Shown: positions 1-5,447 of the stretch, in pieces
Layout of the letters: each line of letters begins with the position of its first letter
How positions within the stretch are numbered: the stretch's first letter is position 1
Assembly (NCBI GenBank): GCA_964532655.1
Contig: CAZHMZ010000191.1
Location: 1 to 6,370 of the forward strand
Origin: JAJFTV01 sp964532655
GTDB taxonomy: Bacteria > Chloroflexota > Anaerolineae > Anaerolineales > Anaerolineaceae
DNA length: 6,370 bases
Direction of reading: 5' to 3'
The notes under the pieces: model-generated
What the model saw: the letters and a program-made list of their open reading frames with translations, nothing else
What the model was told of the DNA's origin: nothing
Database searches by the model: none
Translations under genes and position numbers: made by a program

Positions 1-130
1 CTGAAATGGCTCAAAAGCTGATTCAGATGTTTCGTATATTATACAGAACATCAAATCAAAAACATATCCCTTTATGAAAATGGACTGTTATTCATAAACG
101 GTTTAATCCGTAAAATCAACTCGTATGAAC

Positions 131-146
131 CTTGATTTTGCGCAAG
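131..146. promoter_or_regulatory. CRP/FNR-like dyad overlapping the -35 element
   Basis: Positions 131-146 form an imperfect dyad with outer arms CTTG and CAAG. Read as TTGAT-N4-CGCAA, it resembles the FNR-family operator TTGAT-N4-ATCAA, with the left half perfect and three of five bases matching in the right half. FNR/NNR-type regulators commonly control nitrite and nitrate respiration genes. The centre (138.5) sits about 29 bp upstream of the predicted transcription start and covers the -35 box. That is not the usual -41.5 activator position, so the site could act as a repressor site or could be chance. Confidence 0.3.
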
Positions 147-160
147 TTATTCTTTATAGT
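132..160 (+). promoter_or_regulatory. Predicted sigma70-type promoter of nrfHA
   Basis: A -35 element TTGATT (132-137, four of six consensus bases) is separated by exactly 17 bp from a -10 element TATAGT (155-160, five of six). Transcription would start near 167, giving a leader of about 60 nt before the nrfH start codon at 226. It lies in the AT-rich stretch in front of nrfH and is the best promoter match seen there. The hexamers are seen directly; promoter activity is inferred. Confidence 0.55.
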
Positions 161-225
161 AATAATAGTCGTTCACCCATTCTTTACTTTTACAGCTTAT
201 TCCATGATTCACAGGGAGCGAGTCC

Positions 226-738
226 ATGAAGAAACTCATCCATTCACCCCCTCTCATACTCGGTGTACTTTGCCTGATTCTGGTTCTGGGCATCTTTGCT
301 GCGGTAACCGAAATGCCTTCCTATATCACCAGTTCTCCGCGCACCTGCACCAACTGTCATGTGATGGATGCGGCCTACGAAAACTGGTATCACGCACCGC
401 ATGAGAAGGTGACCCGGTGTGTGGACTGTCATCTGCCGCACGAGAATATTTTCTCTTATTACTATGTCAAATTTGCTTCCGGTGCTCATGATGTGCTGTA
501 CTTCAGCACCGGGCGAACGCCGGATGCGATCCGTATCCACGAGAAAACGGGTGAGATTATCCAATCCAATTGCATTCGCTGCCATGAAGATACGGTCGTC
601 GAAATCTCAGCGCACGAAATGGATCAGGATTGCTGGTTCTGTCACCGAGATGCGGCGCACGGCGAACGGGGCATTACACTGCTGCCGGTACAGGATTCAT
701 TACTTTACAGGGCAGAAGAAGAAAGGGGAATCGAATGA
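226..738 (+). CDS. nrfH: NrfH, membrane-anchored tetrahaem quinol dehydrogenase subunit of nitrite reductase
   Basis: This 170-residue NapC/NirT-family cytochrome c oxidises menaquinol in the membrane and feeds electrons to NrfA. Residues 1-7 are a short basic start, and residues 8-28 form one uncleaved membrane helix. Four haem-binding CXXCH motifs follow at residues 41-45, 65-69, 116-120 and 136-140. The first is CTNCHVM, and Met47 matches the CXXCHXM haem-1 ligand known from Wolinella NrfH. Lys82 and Asp89 (VKFASGAHD) agree with residues near the menaquinol pocket and haem 1 in the Desulfovibrio vulgaris structure. Length is normal for NrfH. The ATG is preceded by AGGGAG (213-218) at 7 nt spacing. 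The stop overlaps the nrfA start as ATGA, so the two are translationally coupled. NapC-like proteins of other pathways share the fold, but the adjacent nrfA settles the role. Confidence 0.95.
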   Translation: MKKLIHSPPLILGVLCLILVLGIFAAVTEMPSYITSSPRTCTNCHVMDAAYENWYHAPHEKVTRCVDCHLPHENIFSYYYVKFASGAHDVLYFSTGRTPDAIRIHEKTGEIIQSNCIRCHEDTVVEISAHEMDQDCWFCHRDAAHGERGITLLPVQDSLLYRAEEERGIE

Positions 739-2060
739 AGAAAAACCTCGTCACCATCATTTTATCGGGCATCATTGTGATCATGACCGCGATCCTGGCG
801 GGGATCCTCATCTTTCTCAAAAACCAGCCTATCCAGCAGCGTGCTACCCTCCCGTTGACCGAAATCGCGCCGCTTGAAGCGGATTCTGATCTGTGGGGGA
901 TCAACTTTCCCAACCAGTACGACTCGATGAAAATGACCTCACAGAACACGGCCGATACCGAGTACGGCGGCTCCTCCGCATTTTCCTGGCTGGAACGCGA
1001 TCCGCGGCAGGTGATTTTGTTTGGTGGATACGGTTTCAGCAAGGAGTACAATGACGACCGCGGGCACGAATGGAGTTTGGAGGATGTGAGATCCAGTAAA
1101 CGGGTAAACGATACTACGCCTGGGACGTGTTACTCCTGTAAATCTTCCAACAATCCGGCCATCTGGGATGAAATCGGTGCGGTCGCGTATGGTGAAACGC
1201 CTTTCGCGGAACTCGGACAACAGATCACCGAGCCGATTGGCTGCGCAAACTGCCACGAGGTCGGCACCATGCGATTGGTGCTCACCAATCCCGCGGTGAT
1301 CGCAGGTTTCGAAGCTCAGGGCATCGACTGGAACGAGTTCAGCCGACAGGAAATGCGAACTGTGGTTTGCGCCAACTGCCATGTGGAGTATTACATGGTC
1401 GGTGACGCGAAAACGCTCACCGTACCCTGGGAAAATGGCACTACTGTAGAACAGATCCTGGCTTACTATGAAGAGTTGGGGTTCAAGGATTGGGAATATC
1501 CTGAAGCCGGTACCCCCATGCTGAAGGCTCAGCACCCGGAATTTGAGTTCTTCACAGCGGCCAGCACCCATTATGAGGCGGGTGTATCCTGCGCCGATTG
1601 CCACATGCCCTACACACGCGACGGCTCAGCCAAGTTTTCGAGCCATAACATCCACAGCCCGCTAGTGAATGCCGAACAGGCTTGCGGTACCTGCCATACC
1701 GATGTGGAATATGTGACCGGGCGGGTGAACGAAATTCAGGATCAGGTCAGCATGACCAAACTGATCACCGAGGATGCCATCATTGACGCACTGGATGCGA
1801 TTTCCAGCGCCAACGCGGCGGCCGGTCATGACGCGGCGGTGTTAACGGAAGCGCAGTCGCTGCACCGTGAAGCCCAATTCCTGTGGGATTTTGTCTCGGC
1901 TGAAAACAGCCAGGGATTTCACAATCCTGAATACGCCCTCGCCATCCTGGCAAAAGCCAATGATCTGGCCCGCCAGGCACAAATACTGGCTGCCCAATCG
2001 GTGGGTGATCCGTCACTGCTGCAAATCGGCGTATATGACGCCGGGCTGCCATCAGACTAA
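735..2060 (+). CDS. nrfA: NrfA, pentahaem ammonia-forming cytochrome c nitrite reductase
   Basis: NrfA reduces nitrite to ammonium with six electrons (EC 1.7.2.2) outside the cytoplasmic membrane. The 441-residue protein starts with a hydrophobic segment (about residues 5-28) with no clear cleavage site, so it may stay anchored. The active-site haem motif is CYSCK (132-136) with the diagnostic lysine ligand. Four CXXCH motifs follow at 170-174, 212-216, 286-290 and 317-321. Arg123 is the probable catalytic arginine; Tyr219 (HVEYY) and His267 (KAQH) complete the usual active site. Glu218, Tyr219, Lys264 and Gln266 correspond to the calcium-site residues of the E. coli enzyme. The C-terminal half is the helical dimerisation region. 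The ATG at 735 overlaps the nrfH stop and has a GGGG/GAAAGGGG stretch (about 721-728) upstream. An in-frame ORF extends 35 codons further up, but that part lies inside nrfH and would precede the signal segment. Confidence 0.97.
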   Translation: MKKNLVTIILSGIIVIMTAILAGILIFLKNQPIQQRATLPLTEIAPLEADSDLWGINFPNQYDSMKMTSQNTADTEYGGSSAFSWLERDPRQVILFGGYGFSKEYNDDRGHEWSLEDVRSSKRVNDTTPGTCYSCKSSNNPAIWDEIGAVAYGETPFAELGQQITEPIGCANCHEVGTMRLVLTNPAVIAGFEAQGIDWNEFSRQEMRTVVCANCHVEYYMVGDAKTLTVPWENGTTVEQILAYYEELGFKDWEYPEAGTPMLKAQHPEFEFFTAASTHYEAGVSCADCHMPYTRDGSAKFSSHNIHSPLVNAEQACGTCHTDVEYVTGRVNEIQDQVSMTKLITEDAIIDALDAISSANAAAGHDAAVLTEAQSLHREAQFLWDFVSAENSQGFHNPEYALAILAKANDLARQAQILAAQSVGDPSLLQIGVYDAGLPSD

Positions 2061-2080
2061 CTGTAATATCGAGGTCGACT

Positions 2081-2650
2081 GTGGTACAGACAATCCCTGC
2101 CCTCAAAACCAACCGGCTGATTTTGCGTGAGTTTCAGCCCGCCGATGTGGACTGTCTTCACCTGATTTACCAGCACGAAGGGGTGCTGCAGTACTTCCCA
2201 AACCCCAACCCGCCTTCTAAAGAAAGCCTCAGCAGGTGGATTGACAGCCAGCAAGCGCACTGGGTGGAGCATGCCTGCGGAAACTGGGCGGTTGTTCAAC
2301 AGGATAACGGTCAGGTGATGGGATGGGCCGGGCTGCTATTTCTGCCGGAGCTGGATGAGGTTGAGACGGGCTTTCTTTTGGACCGGCCGTTTTGGGGTAA
2401 AGGTTATGCCACCGAGGCAGCCCTGGCATCGATCCGGTTCGGTTTTGAGCTTGGATTAACTCAAATCGTCGCGCTGGTACATCCGCAAAATTTGGGTTCA
2501 CAAAGGGTATTGGAAAAGAGCGGTATGCAATATGACCGCTCACTGCATCTCTGGGGTCTGGATCTCATGCACTATCGGATCATCAAAAGCCTGCCGGTCA
2601 GCCAACACAGTGTGGCAGGTCGACAGGCTCAGTTACAAACGAAACGGTGA
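2081..2650 (+). CDS. GNAT-family N-acetyltransferase (RimJ/RimL-like)
   Basis: This 189-residue acetyl-CoA-dependent acetyltransferase belongs to the Acetyltransf_3 group, which acts on protein N-termini or small amines; its substrate cannot be told. The N-terminal TNRLILREFQPADVD (10-24) is the typical first strand. Motif A, DRPFWGKGYATEA (101-113), holds the acetyl-CoA pyrophosphate loop. HPQNLGSQRVLEKSGM (134-149) is the classic C-terminal motif with its conserved Asn and Ser. The last 20 residues are a polar tail outside the fold. The start is GTG, chosen because GAGGT (2071-2075) lies 5 nt upstream and the next in-frame Met (residue 80) is too late. It begins 20 bp after nrfA with no terminator between, so it is probably read from the nrf promoter. 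No functional link to nitrite reduction is known to me. Confidence 0.88.
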   Translation: MVQTIPALKTNRLILREFQPADVDCLHLIYQHEGVLQYFPNPNPPSKESLSRWIDSQQAHWVEHACGNWAVVQQDNGQVMGWAGLLFLPELDEVETGFLLDRPFWGKGYATEAALASIRFGFELGLTQIVALVHPQNLGSQRVLEKSGMQYDRSLHLWGLDLMHYRIIKSLPVSQHSVAGRQAQLQTKR

Positions 2651-2651
2651 T

Positions 2652-3497
2652 TTAATCTGTTAAAAATTCCGTCACAATGCGATTGAAGGCTTCAGGCTGG
2701 TCGCGCTGGGGCCAGTGCCCGCAATTATCCAGGATCTCCAGCCGGGATCCCCTGATTTTTTGGTTGGCCTCCACCGAACACGCCAGCGGCACGGCCTGAT
2801 CCTGTCGACCGCGGATGATCAGAGTCTGCTGAGTGATCTCAGACAGGCGGTTCATGTAACAGGTACGGATGCCGCTGCGGGTGACTTCACTCTCCTGGAA
2901 GGTAATCCAGGCTCGCGCGGAGTTCGGCCGATTGGTTTCTTCAGCGGCCAGATCTACCAGGTGCTCGTTGAGAGCCTGTTTGTTGTGTAGCAGAAGCTTG
3001 AGCGAGGAACGCAACAGCTTCCGGTTTCCCCGGTACATGTTCCAGGTTAGGCGATTGAGCCAGCGCATTTTTATCAGCAGGGAACTCAGCAACTGCATGG
3101 GAGCCTTGCTCTGCAGCCCGTAACTGTCGACCAGTACCAGCTTTCGAACGCGCTCTGGAGAGCGTAAAACGGTCCCCAGGGCGATGGCTCCACCCATGGA
3201 AATACCCACCAGATCGACTTGTTCGAGGTTCAGACTGTCCAGCAGCGCGGGGAAGTAATCGAGGTACCAGTCCATCGAGAACGCGACGTCCGGTTTATCA
3301 CTCAAGCCAAACCCCGGCCAATCCGCAGCGATCACAGCCCGTTTTTCAGCCAGAACCGGAATGAGCAGTTCCCAGGACAGAACTGCCGAATCCAGCCCGC
3401 CACCGTGAAGTAATACAACCGGTGTATCTCCGCTGCCGGCGCTCAACACATGAATCCGCATCTCGTTTACGGTCAGCCATTGTTCCTGAATTGCCAT
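2652..3497 (-). CDS. Alpha/beta-fold hydrolase
   Basis: This 281-residue serine hydrolase has the alpha/beta fold with a helical cap (about residues 130-215). The oxyanion-hole motif is HGGG (31-34). The nucleophile elbow GISMGG places Ser100 as nucleophile. Asp233 (GRQDQAVP) and His261 (NCGHWP) complete the triad. The family includes lipases, esterases, C-C bond hydrolases (MhpC-like) and haloperoxidase-like enzymes; the substrate cannot be told from sequence. No signal peptide is seen, so it is likely cytoplasmic. I chose the ATG at 3497 because AAGGAG (3509-3504) stands 6 nt upstream. An in-frame ATG at 3521 would add eight residues, but it would place this ribosome binding site inside the gene. 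The gene is convergent with the acetyltransferase, with 1 bp between the two stops. It is apparently a single-gene unit, since a terminator lies upstream. Confidence 0.9.
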   Translation of the reverse strand: MAIQEQWLTVNEMRIHVLSAGSGDTPVVLLHGGGLDSAVLSWELLIPVLAEKRAVIAADWPGFGLSDKPDVAFSMDWYLDYFPALLDSLNLEQVDLVGISMGGAIALGTVLRSPERVRKLVLVDSYGLQSKAPMQLLSSLLIKMRWLNRLTWNMYRGNRKLLRSSLKLLLHNKQALNEHLVDLAAEETNRPNSARAWITFQESEVTRSGIRTCYMNRLSEITQQTLIIRGRQDQAVPLACSVEANQKIRGSRLEILDNCGHWPQRDQPEAFNRIVTEFLTD

Positions 3498-3503
3498 GCT
3501 TCT

Positions 3504-3509
3504 CTCCTT
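3504..3509 (-). promoter_or_regulatory. Ribosome binding site that sets the hydrolase start
   Basis: AAGGAG in the minus-strand direction is 6 nt before the ATG at 3497. It favours that start over the in-frame ATG at 3521, which has no comparable site. Confidence 0.75.
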
Positions 3510-3519
3510 GTGATGGCTC

Positions 3520-3525
3520 ATTGTA
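3520..3525 (-). promoter_or_regulatory. Possible -10 element for the hydrolase gene
   Basis: TACAAT (five of six to the -10 consensus) lies in the minus-strand direction just upstream of the hydrolase ribosome binding site and would give a start near 3513. The matching -35 position (TCCTGT) is poor. A promoter is expected somewhere in 3498-3624, because the unit upstream ends in a terminator. The choice of this hexamer is weakly supported. Confidence 0.3.
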
Positions 3526-3613
3526 CAACGATTTCACCGGGGACAGGAGGGTAAAGATCGGGTATGAACGGTATTCGTCAGACAGAAGGATCAGGAAGAT
3601 TTTCTCCATAACA

Positions 3614-3650
3614 CCATAAAAAGAAGCCGCCCGAATTCGTTCGGGCGGCT
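3614..3650 (-). terminator. Rho-independent terminator of the minus-strand stress genes
   Basis: Positions 3625-3635 and 3640-3650 form a perfect 11-bp GC-rich stem. Its loop is 3636-3639 (TTCG on the plus strand, CGAA on the minus strand). In the minus-strand direction the stem is followed by TTCTTTTTATGG, a proper U-run. The plus-strand side has no T-run. It therefore ends transcription coming from the lmo0937-type gene and the genes behind it, and isolates the hydrolase gene. Confidence 0.85.
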
Positions 3651-3718
3651 CTGCTCCGGCATGATTTCAACCGGAAATTGTTTTGGATAGGGTCAAACTG
3701 CTTTTTCTCGAGCCGGGT

Positions 3719-3877
3719 TTATACAATTCCCAACAGGCTCAGGATAACGAGAATGACCGCGATGACCAACAGCGTATGGATCCAGCCTCCGCTGCGAGGA
3801 AAACTGGCGGAACTGCGGCCTGCCAGCAAGCCGATCAGCCATAATACAACGAGCACTACAATGATTGTCCAAATCAT
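3719..3877 (-). CDS. lmo0937-type small membrane protein (52 aa)
   Basis: This short gene encodes 52 residues. It begins MIWTIIVVLVVLWLIG, has a loop containing GRSSASFPRSGGWIH, and ends in a second hydrophobic run (about residues 34-51). The two-helix hairpin and the LWTI...LWLLG-type opening followed by HxLLVIAVI match the lmo0937 family of small membrane proteins. These are often found beside stress genes and have no established function. The start is firm: ATG at 3877 preceded by a perfect AGGAGG (3888-3883) at 5 nt spacing. It is the last gene before the terminator at 3614-3650. The gap to yggT is 84 bp and contains a stable hairpin, so it may be co-transcribed with yggT or processed separately. 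Confidence 0.85.
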   Translation of the reverse strand: MIWTIIVVLVVLWLIGLLAGRSSASFPRSGGWIHTLLVIAVILVILSLLGIV

Positions 3878-3897
3878 AACTTCCTCCTGTGTGTTGT

Positions 3898-3928
3898 CTG
3901 GCGCCGGTTAATTCACCCGGCCAGCCAG
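3898..3928 (-). other. Stable hairpin in the gap between yggT and the lmo0937-type gene
   Basis: CTGGC (3898-3902) pairs with GCCAG (3924-3928), and GCCGG (3903-3907) pairs with CCGGC (3917-3921). A 2-nt bulge lies at 3922-3923 and the loop is 9 nt. Neither strand has a T-run after it, so it is not a standard intrinsic terminator. In the minus-strand mRNA it lies 9 nt before the ribosome binding site of the lmo0937-type gene. It could affect mRNA stability, RNA processing or translation of that gene. Confidence 0.5.
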
Positions 3929-3961
3929 ATTGGATATCAATAACCGGATGGTTTCCCTCCT

Positions 3962-4543
3962 TTAGAGAGGATTTCTCGGACGTTCGATGTCATCGCGGTC
4001 GATGTCATCATCGGCGATGGTGACATCGGCGATGTTTTCATCGCCTTCGTCCGGATAAACATCCTCGTCATCTCTGATATCATCATCTATAACCACATCG
4101 TCATCGCCTGTATTGGGTATCTGTCTGCGTGTACGAATGACTTCATCAGTCGGGTACCGCTCATCCACCACAGTCTGTCTTGTCGATATGGTAGTGGTCG
4201 GACGGTAGAACAGTACATAGATGATGCGATCCAGCGCCCAGCCAATCAAAAGGTATATCGCCATGGCAATCAGGGTAGGTATTTCTACTACCATCGAGCC
4301 TGTGGACGGCGAACCGGTCAGATTGGCGAACGGGGCCAGAAAGAAATCCGTCAGGTTATACAAAAAAGAAGCAAAGGCGTTGGCTTCGTTGACGCCAATC
4401 AGCCTGAAAACAAACCTTAAGGCTAATGCGGCTTCCAGAAGCCCCACGAGCAGCCAGATCAACGTGGTCAGCTTGAATGTTGCTGCTCGCCCATCCCCAT
4501 CTGGATCATGTCGTGTGGTTCTTACTTCTCTAGATTCTGTCAC
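3962..4543 (-). CDS. YggT-family membrane protein with Asp-rich repeat tail
   Basis: This 193-residue protein has two membrane regions, about residues 25-50 and 88-112. They flank the family segment FLYNLTDFFLAPFANL (60-75), which identifies the YggT family (PF02325). That family is often near cell-division or stress genes, and its molecular role is unclear. Residues 1-23 are charged. From about residue 117 to the end runs a hydrophilic tail that becomes very Asp/Glu-rich after 147 and ends in four five-residue repeats (about 169-188). Ordinary YggT proteins are around 90-100 residues per domain and lack this tail. The start is GTG at 4543, inside the end of csbD (14-bp overlap). No good ribosome binding site lies at the right distance, so translation is probably coupled to csbD. 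Later in-frame starts would cut the first helix. Confidence 0.8.
   Translation of the reverse strand: MTESREVRTTRHDPDGDGRAATFKLTTLIWLLVGLLEAALALRFVFRLIGVNEANAFASFLYNLTDFFLAPFANLTGSPSTGSMVVEIPTLIAMAIYLLIGWALDRIIYVLFYRPTTTISTRQTVVDERYPTDEVIRTRRQIPNTGDDDVVIDDDIRDDEDVYPDEGDENIADVTIADDDIDRDDIERPRNPL
3984..4043. repeat. Degenerate 15-bp tandem repeat inside the YggT tail
   Basis: Four 15-bp units begin at 3984, 3999, 4014 and 4029. Units 1 and 2 share TCGATGTCATC. CATCGGCGATG occurs twice at 15-bp spacing (4009-4019 and 4024-4034). The units encode consecutive five-residue blocks of the pattern D/E-x-x-I-x near the C-terminus of the YggT protein, so copy-number change would keep the frame. Confidence 0.75.
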
Positions 4544-4730
4544 GGGTTCTTAGATCTACCTCTCTCTCGGCTTGCTCCCTGCTGTAACCATAGCGTTCCT
4601 GCAGTGTACCGATCAACTTGTCATAATCGCCATTGATGACATCCAGGTCATCATCGGTGAGTTTGCCCCACCAGATTTTTGCTTCACCGCGCATTTGGCG
4701 CCATTTCCCTTTGAGAATATCTTTGTTCAT
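4530..4730 (-). CDS. csbD: CsbD-family stress protein
   Basis: This 66-residue hydrophilic protein of the CsbD family (PF05532) is recognised over its whole length. It opens with MNKDILKGKWRQMRGEAK, continues with WGKLTDDDLDVINGDYDKLIGTLQERYGYSREQAE, and ends with a short basic tail. CsbD was described in Bacillus subtilis as a sigma-B-dependent general stress gene; the biochemical role is unknown. The protein has no signal peptide and is probably cytoplasmic. The ATG at 4730 follows AGGAG (4741-4737) at 6 nt. It starts 13 bp after the dps stop and its last 14 bp overlap the yggT start, which supports a dps-csbD-yggT operon. Confidence 0.93.
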   Translation of the reverse strand: MNKDILKGKWRQMRGEAKIWWGKLTDDDLDVINGDYDKLIGTLQERYGYSREQAEREVDLRTRDRI

Positions 4731-4743
4731 GATTTACTCCTGT

Positions 4744-5361
4744 TTATAACTGGTTTGATGGATTCGACTGCCTATCGCTGTATCCATCGAACTGCTTTCG
4801 GTCTGTCCGTTGTGTGTCCACCCCTCTATGCAGATTATCTCTGCCGGTCTCTGTTTCAATATTGGATCGAAGAATCCAGGCCATCATTTCATGCTGCACA
4901 ATCAGCTTTACCAGTAAACTGGCCGTTCCTTCGTCTTCATAATCCTGTGCACACTTTTTTGCTGCATCTCTCAGATACCGGATGGTGGTTTCGTGATCGG
5001 CCAAAAGCCGCAAGATGTCCGGGGTGATCCCCGGTTGTTCTTCCATGGAACTGAAATCGATAAGCTCTTGAAGGCTCCCAATCGCGATTCCCCCCAGCAT
5101 TCTTGCCCGTTCCGCGAGTAAATCTGCGATATCGTTCAAATTCTGGTATTGCGACTGGTACACCTTTCTCAGTTCAATAAATCCGATCCCGCTCCCATTC
5201 CAGTGAGCATTGCGGGTTTTAACAGACAGGATCATCTCATTCGCCAGAGTACGGTTAAGGATTTCGATCACAGCATCGCGGACATCACCATCCAGACCAA
5301 TGTTGGGTTGAATGGGTATCTGCAACTTAATATTTTGTCCAGCTTTGCGGTTGTAGTCCAA
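4744..5361 (-). CDS. dps: Dps-family ferritin-like DNA-protection protein with altered ferroxidase site
   Basis: This 205-residue protein has the Dps four-helix fold. Dps dodecamers bind iron and DNA and protect against peroxide and starvation. The diagnostic stretch KTRNAHWN (48-55) through LLAERARMLGG (81-91) aligns with E. coli Dps without gaps. The second half carries DHETTIRYLRDAA (122-134) and DEGTASLLVKLIVQHEMMAWILRS (143-166). Of the usual inter-subunit ferroxidase ligands, His53, Asp80 and Glu84 are present. The positions of E. coli His63 and Asp67 are Arg65 and Gln69. About 33 polar residues trail the fold. The start is TTG at 5361 with AAGGAGG (5372-5366) 4 nt upstream; the next Met (43) lies inside the fold. 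Identity as Dps-like is firm; ferroxidase activity is uncertain. Confidence 0.9.
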   Translation of the reverse strand: MDYNRKAGQNIKLQIPIQPNIGLDGDVRDAVIEILNRTLANEMILSVKTRNAHWNGSGIGFIELRKVYQSQYQNLNDIADLLAERARMLGGIAIGSLQELIDFSSMEEQPGITPDILRLLADHETTIRYLRDAAKKCAQDYEDEGTASLLVKLIVQHEMMAWILRSNIETETGRDNLHRGVDTQRTDRKQFDGYSDRQSNPSNQL

Positions 5362-5365
5362 GTAG

Positions 5366-5372
5366 CCTCCTT
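5366..5372 (-). promoter_or_regulatory. Strong ribosome binding site that supports a TTG start for dps
   Basis: AAGGAGG in the minus-strand direction sits 4 nt before TTG at 5361. No ATG or GTG in the same frame lies nearby; the ATG at 5399 is in another frame. The site therefore decides in favour of the rare start codon. Confidence 0.7.
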
Positions 5373-5390
5373 TCGTAAGATGTTACTGTC

Positions 5391-5434
5391 TGTTTCCATC
5401 CTACTCCATTCGGCCTGAGGAAATCCTAGAAACA
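5391..5434. promoter_or_regulatory. Spaced inverted repeat in the gap before dps
   Basis: The 86-bp gap between the regulator gene and dps holds the arms TGTTTC (5391-5396) and GAAACA (5429-5434), 32 bp apart. I see no convincing -35/-10 pair and no terminator in the gap. It could be an operator or a weak mRNA hairpin, or it could be chance. Confidence 0.2.
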
Positions 5435-5447
5435 ATCTGTAAAATAT

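Noticed and set aside
1..78. Short open frame entering from the left edge and ending at 78, plus a small hairpin at 1-26
   Set aside because: The stretch is too short to recognise as a gene end, another frame stops at 21, and the hairpin has a mismatch, wobble pairs and no T-run, so neither a gene end nor a terminator can be supported.
98..111. Small dyad ACGG-N6-CCGT upstream of the nrfHA promoter
   Set aside because: Arms of only four bases without a known operator match are expected by chance in this length.
132..404. Open frame of 90 codons starting with TTG and overlapping nrfH
   Set aside because: It begins at the promoter -35 position, has no ribosome binding site and runs out of frame through nrfH.
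939..1604. Long open frame of 221 codons on the minus strand inside nrfA
   Set aside because: It is antisense to the clearly conserved haem motifs of nrfA, shows no recognisable domain, and has low-complexity, shadow-like composition.
2590..2619. Inverted repeat CCTGCC / GGCAGG near the end of the acetyltransferase gene, considered as a terminator
   Set aside because: It lies inside the coding region, has an 18-nt loop and is not followed by a T-run.
3346..3609. Minus-strand open frame of 87 codons starting in the hydrolase leader
   Set aside because: Most of it overlaps the start of the hydrolase in another frame, and it has no family resemblance.
5438..5443. TTTACA on the minus strand as a -35 element for dps
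   Set aside because: At 16-18 bp spacing the sequence (CCTCAG region) does not resemble a -10 element.
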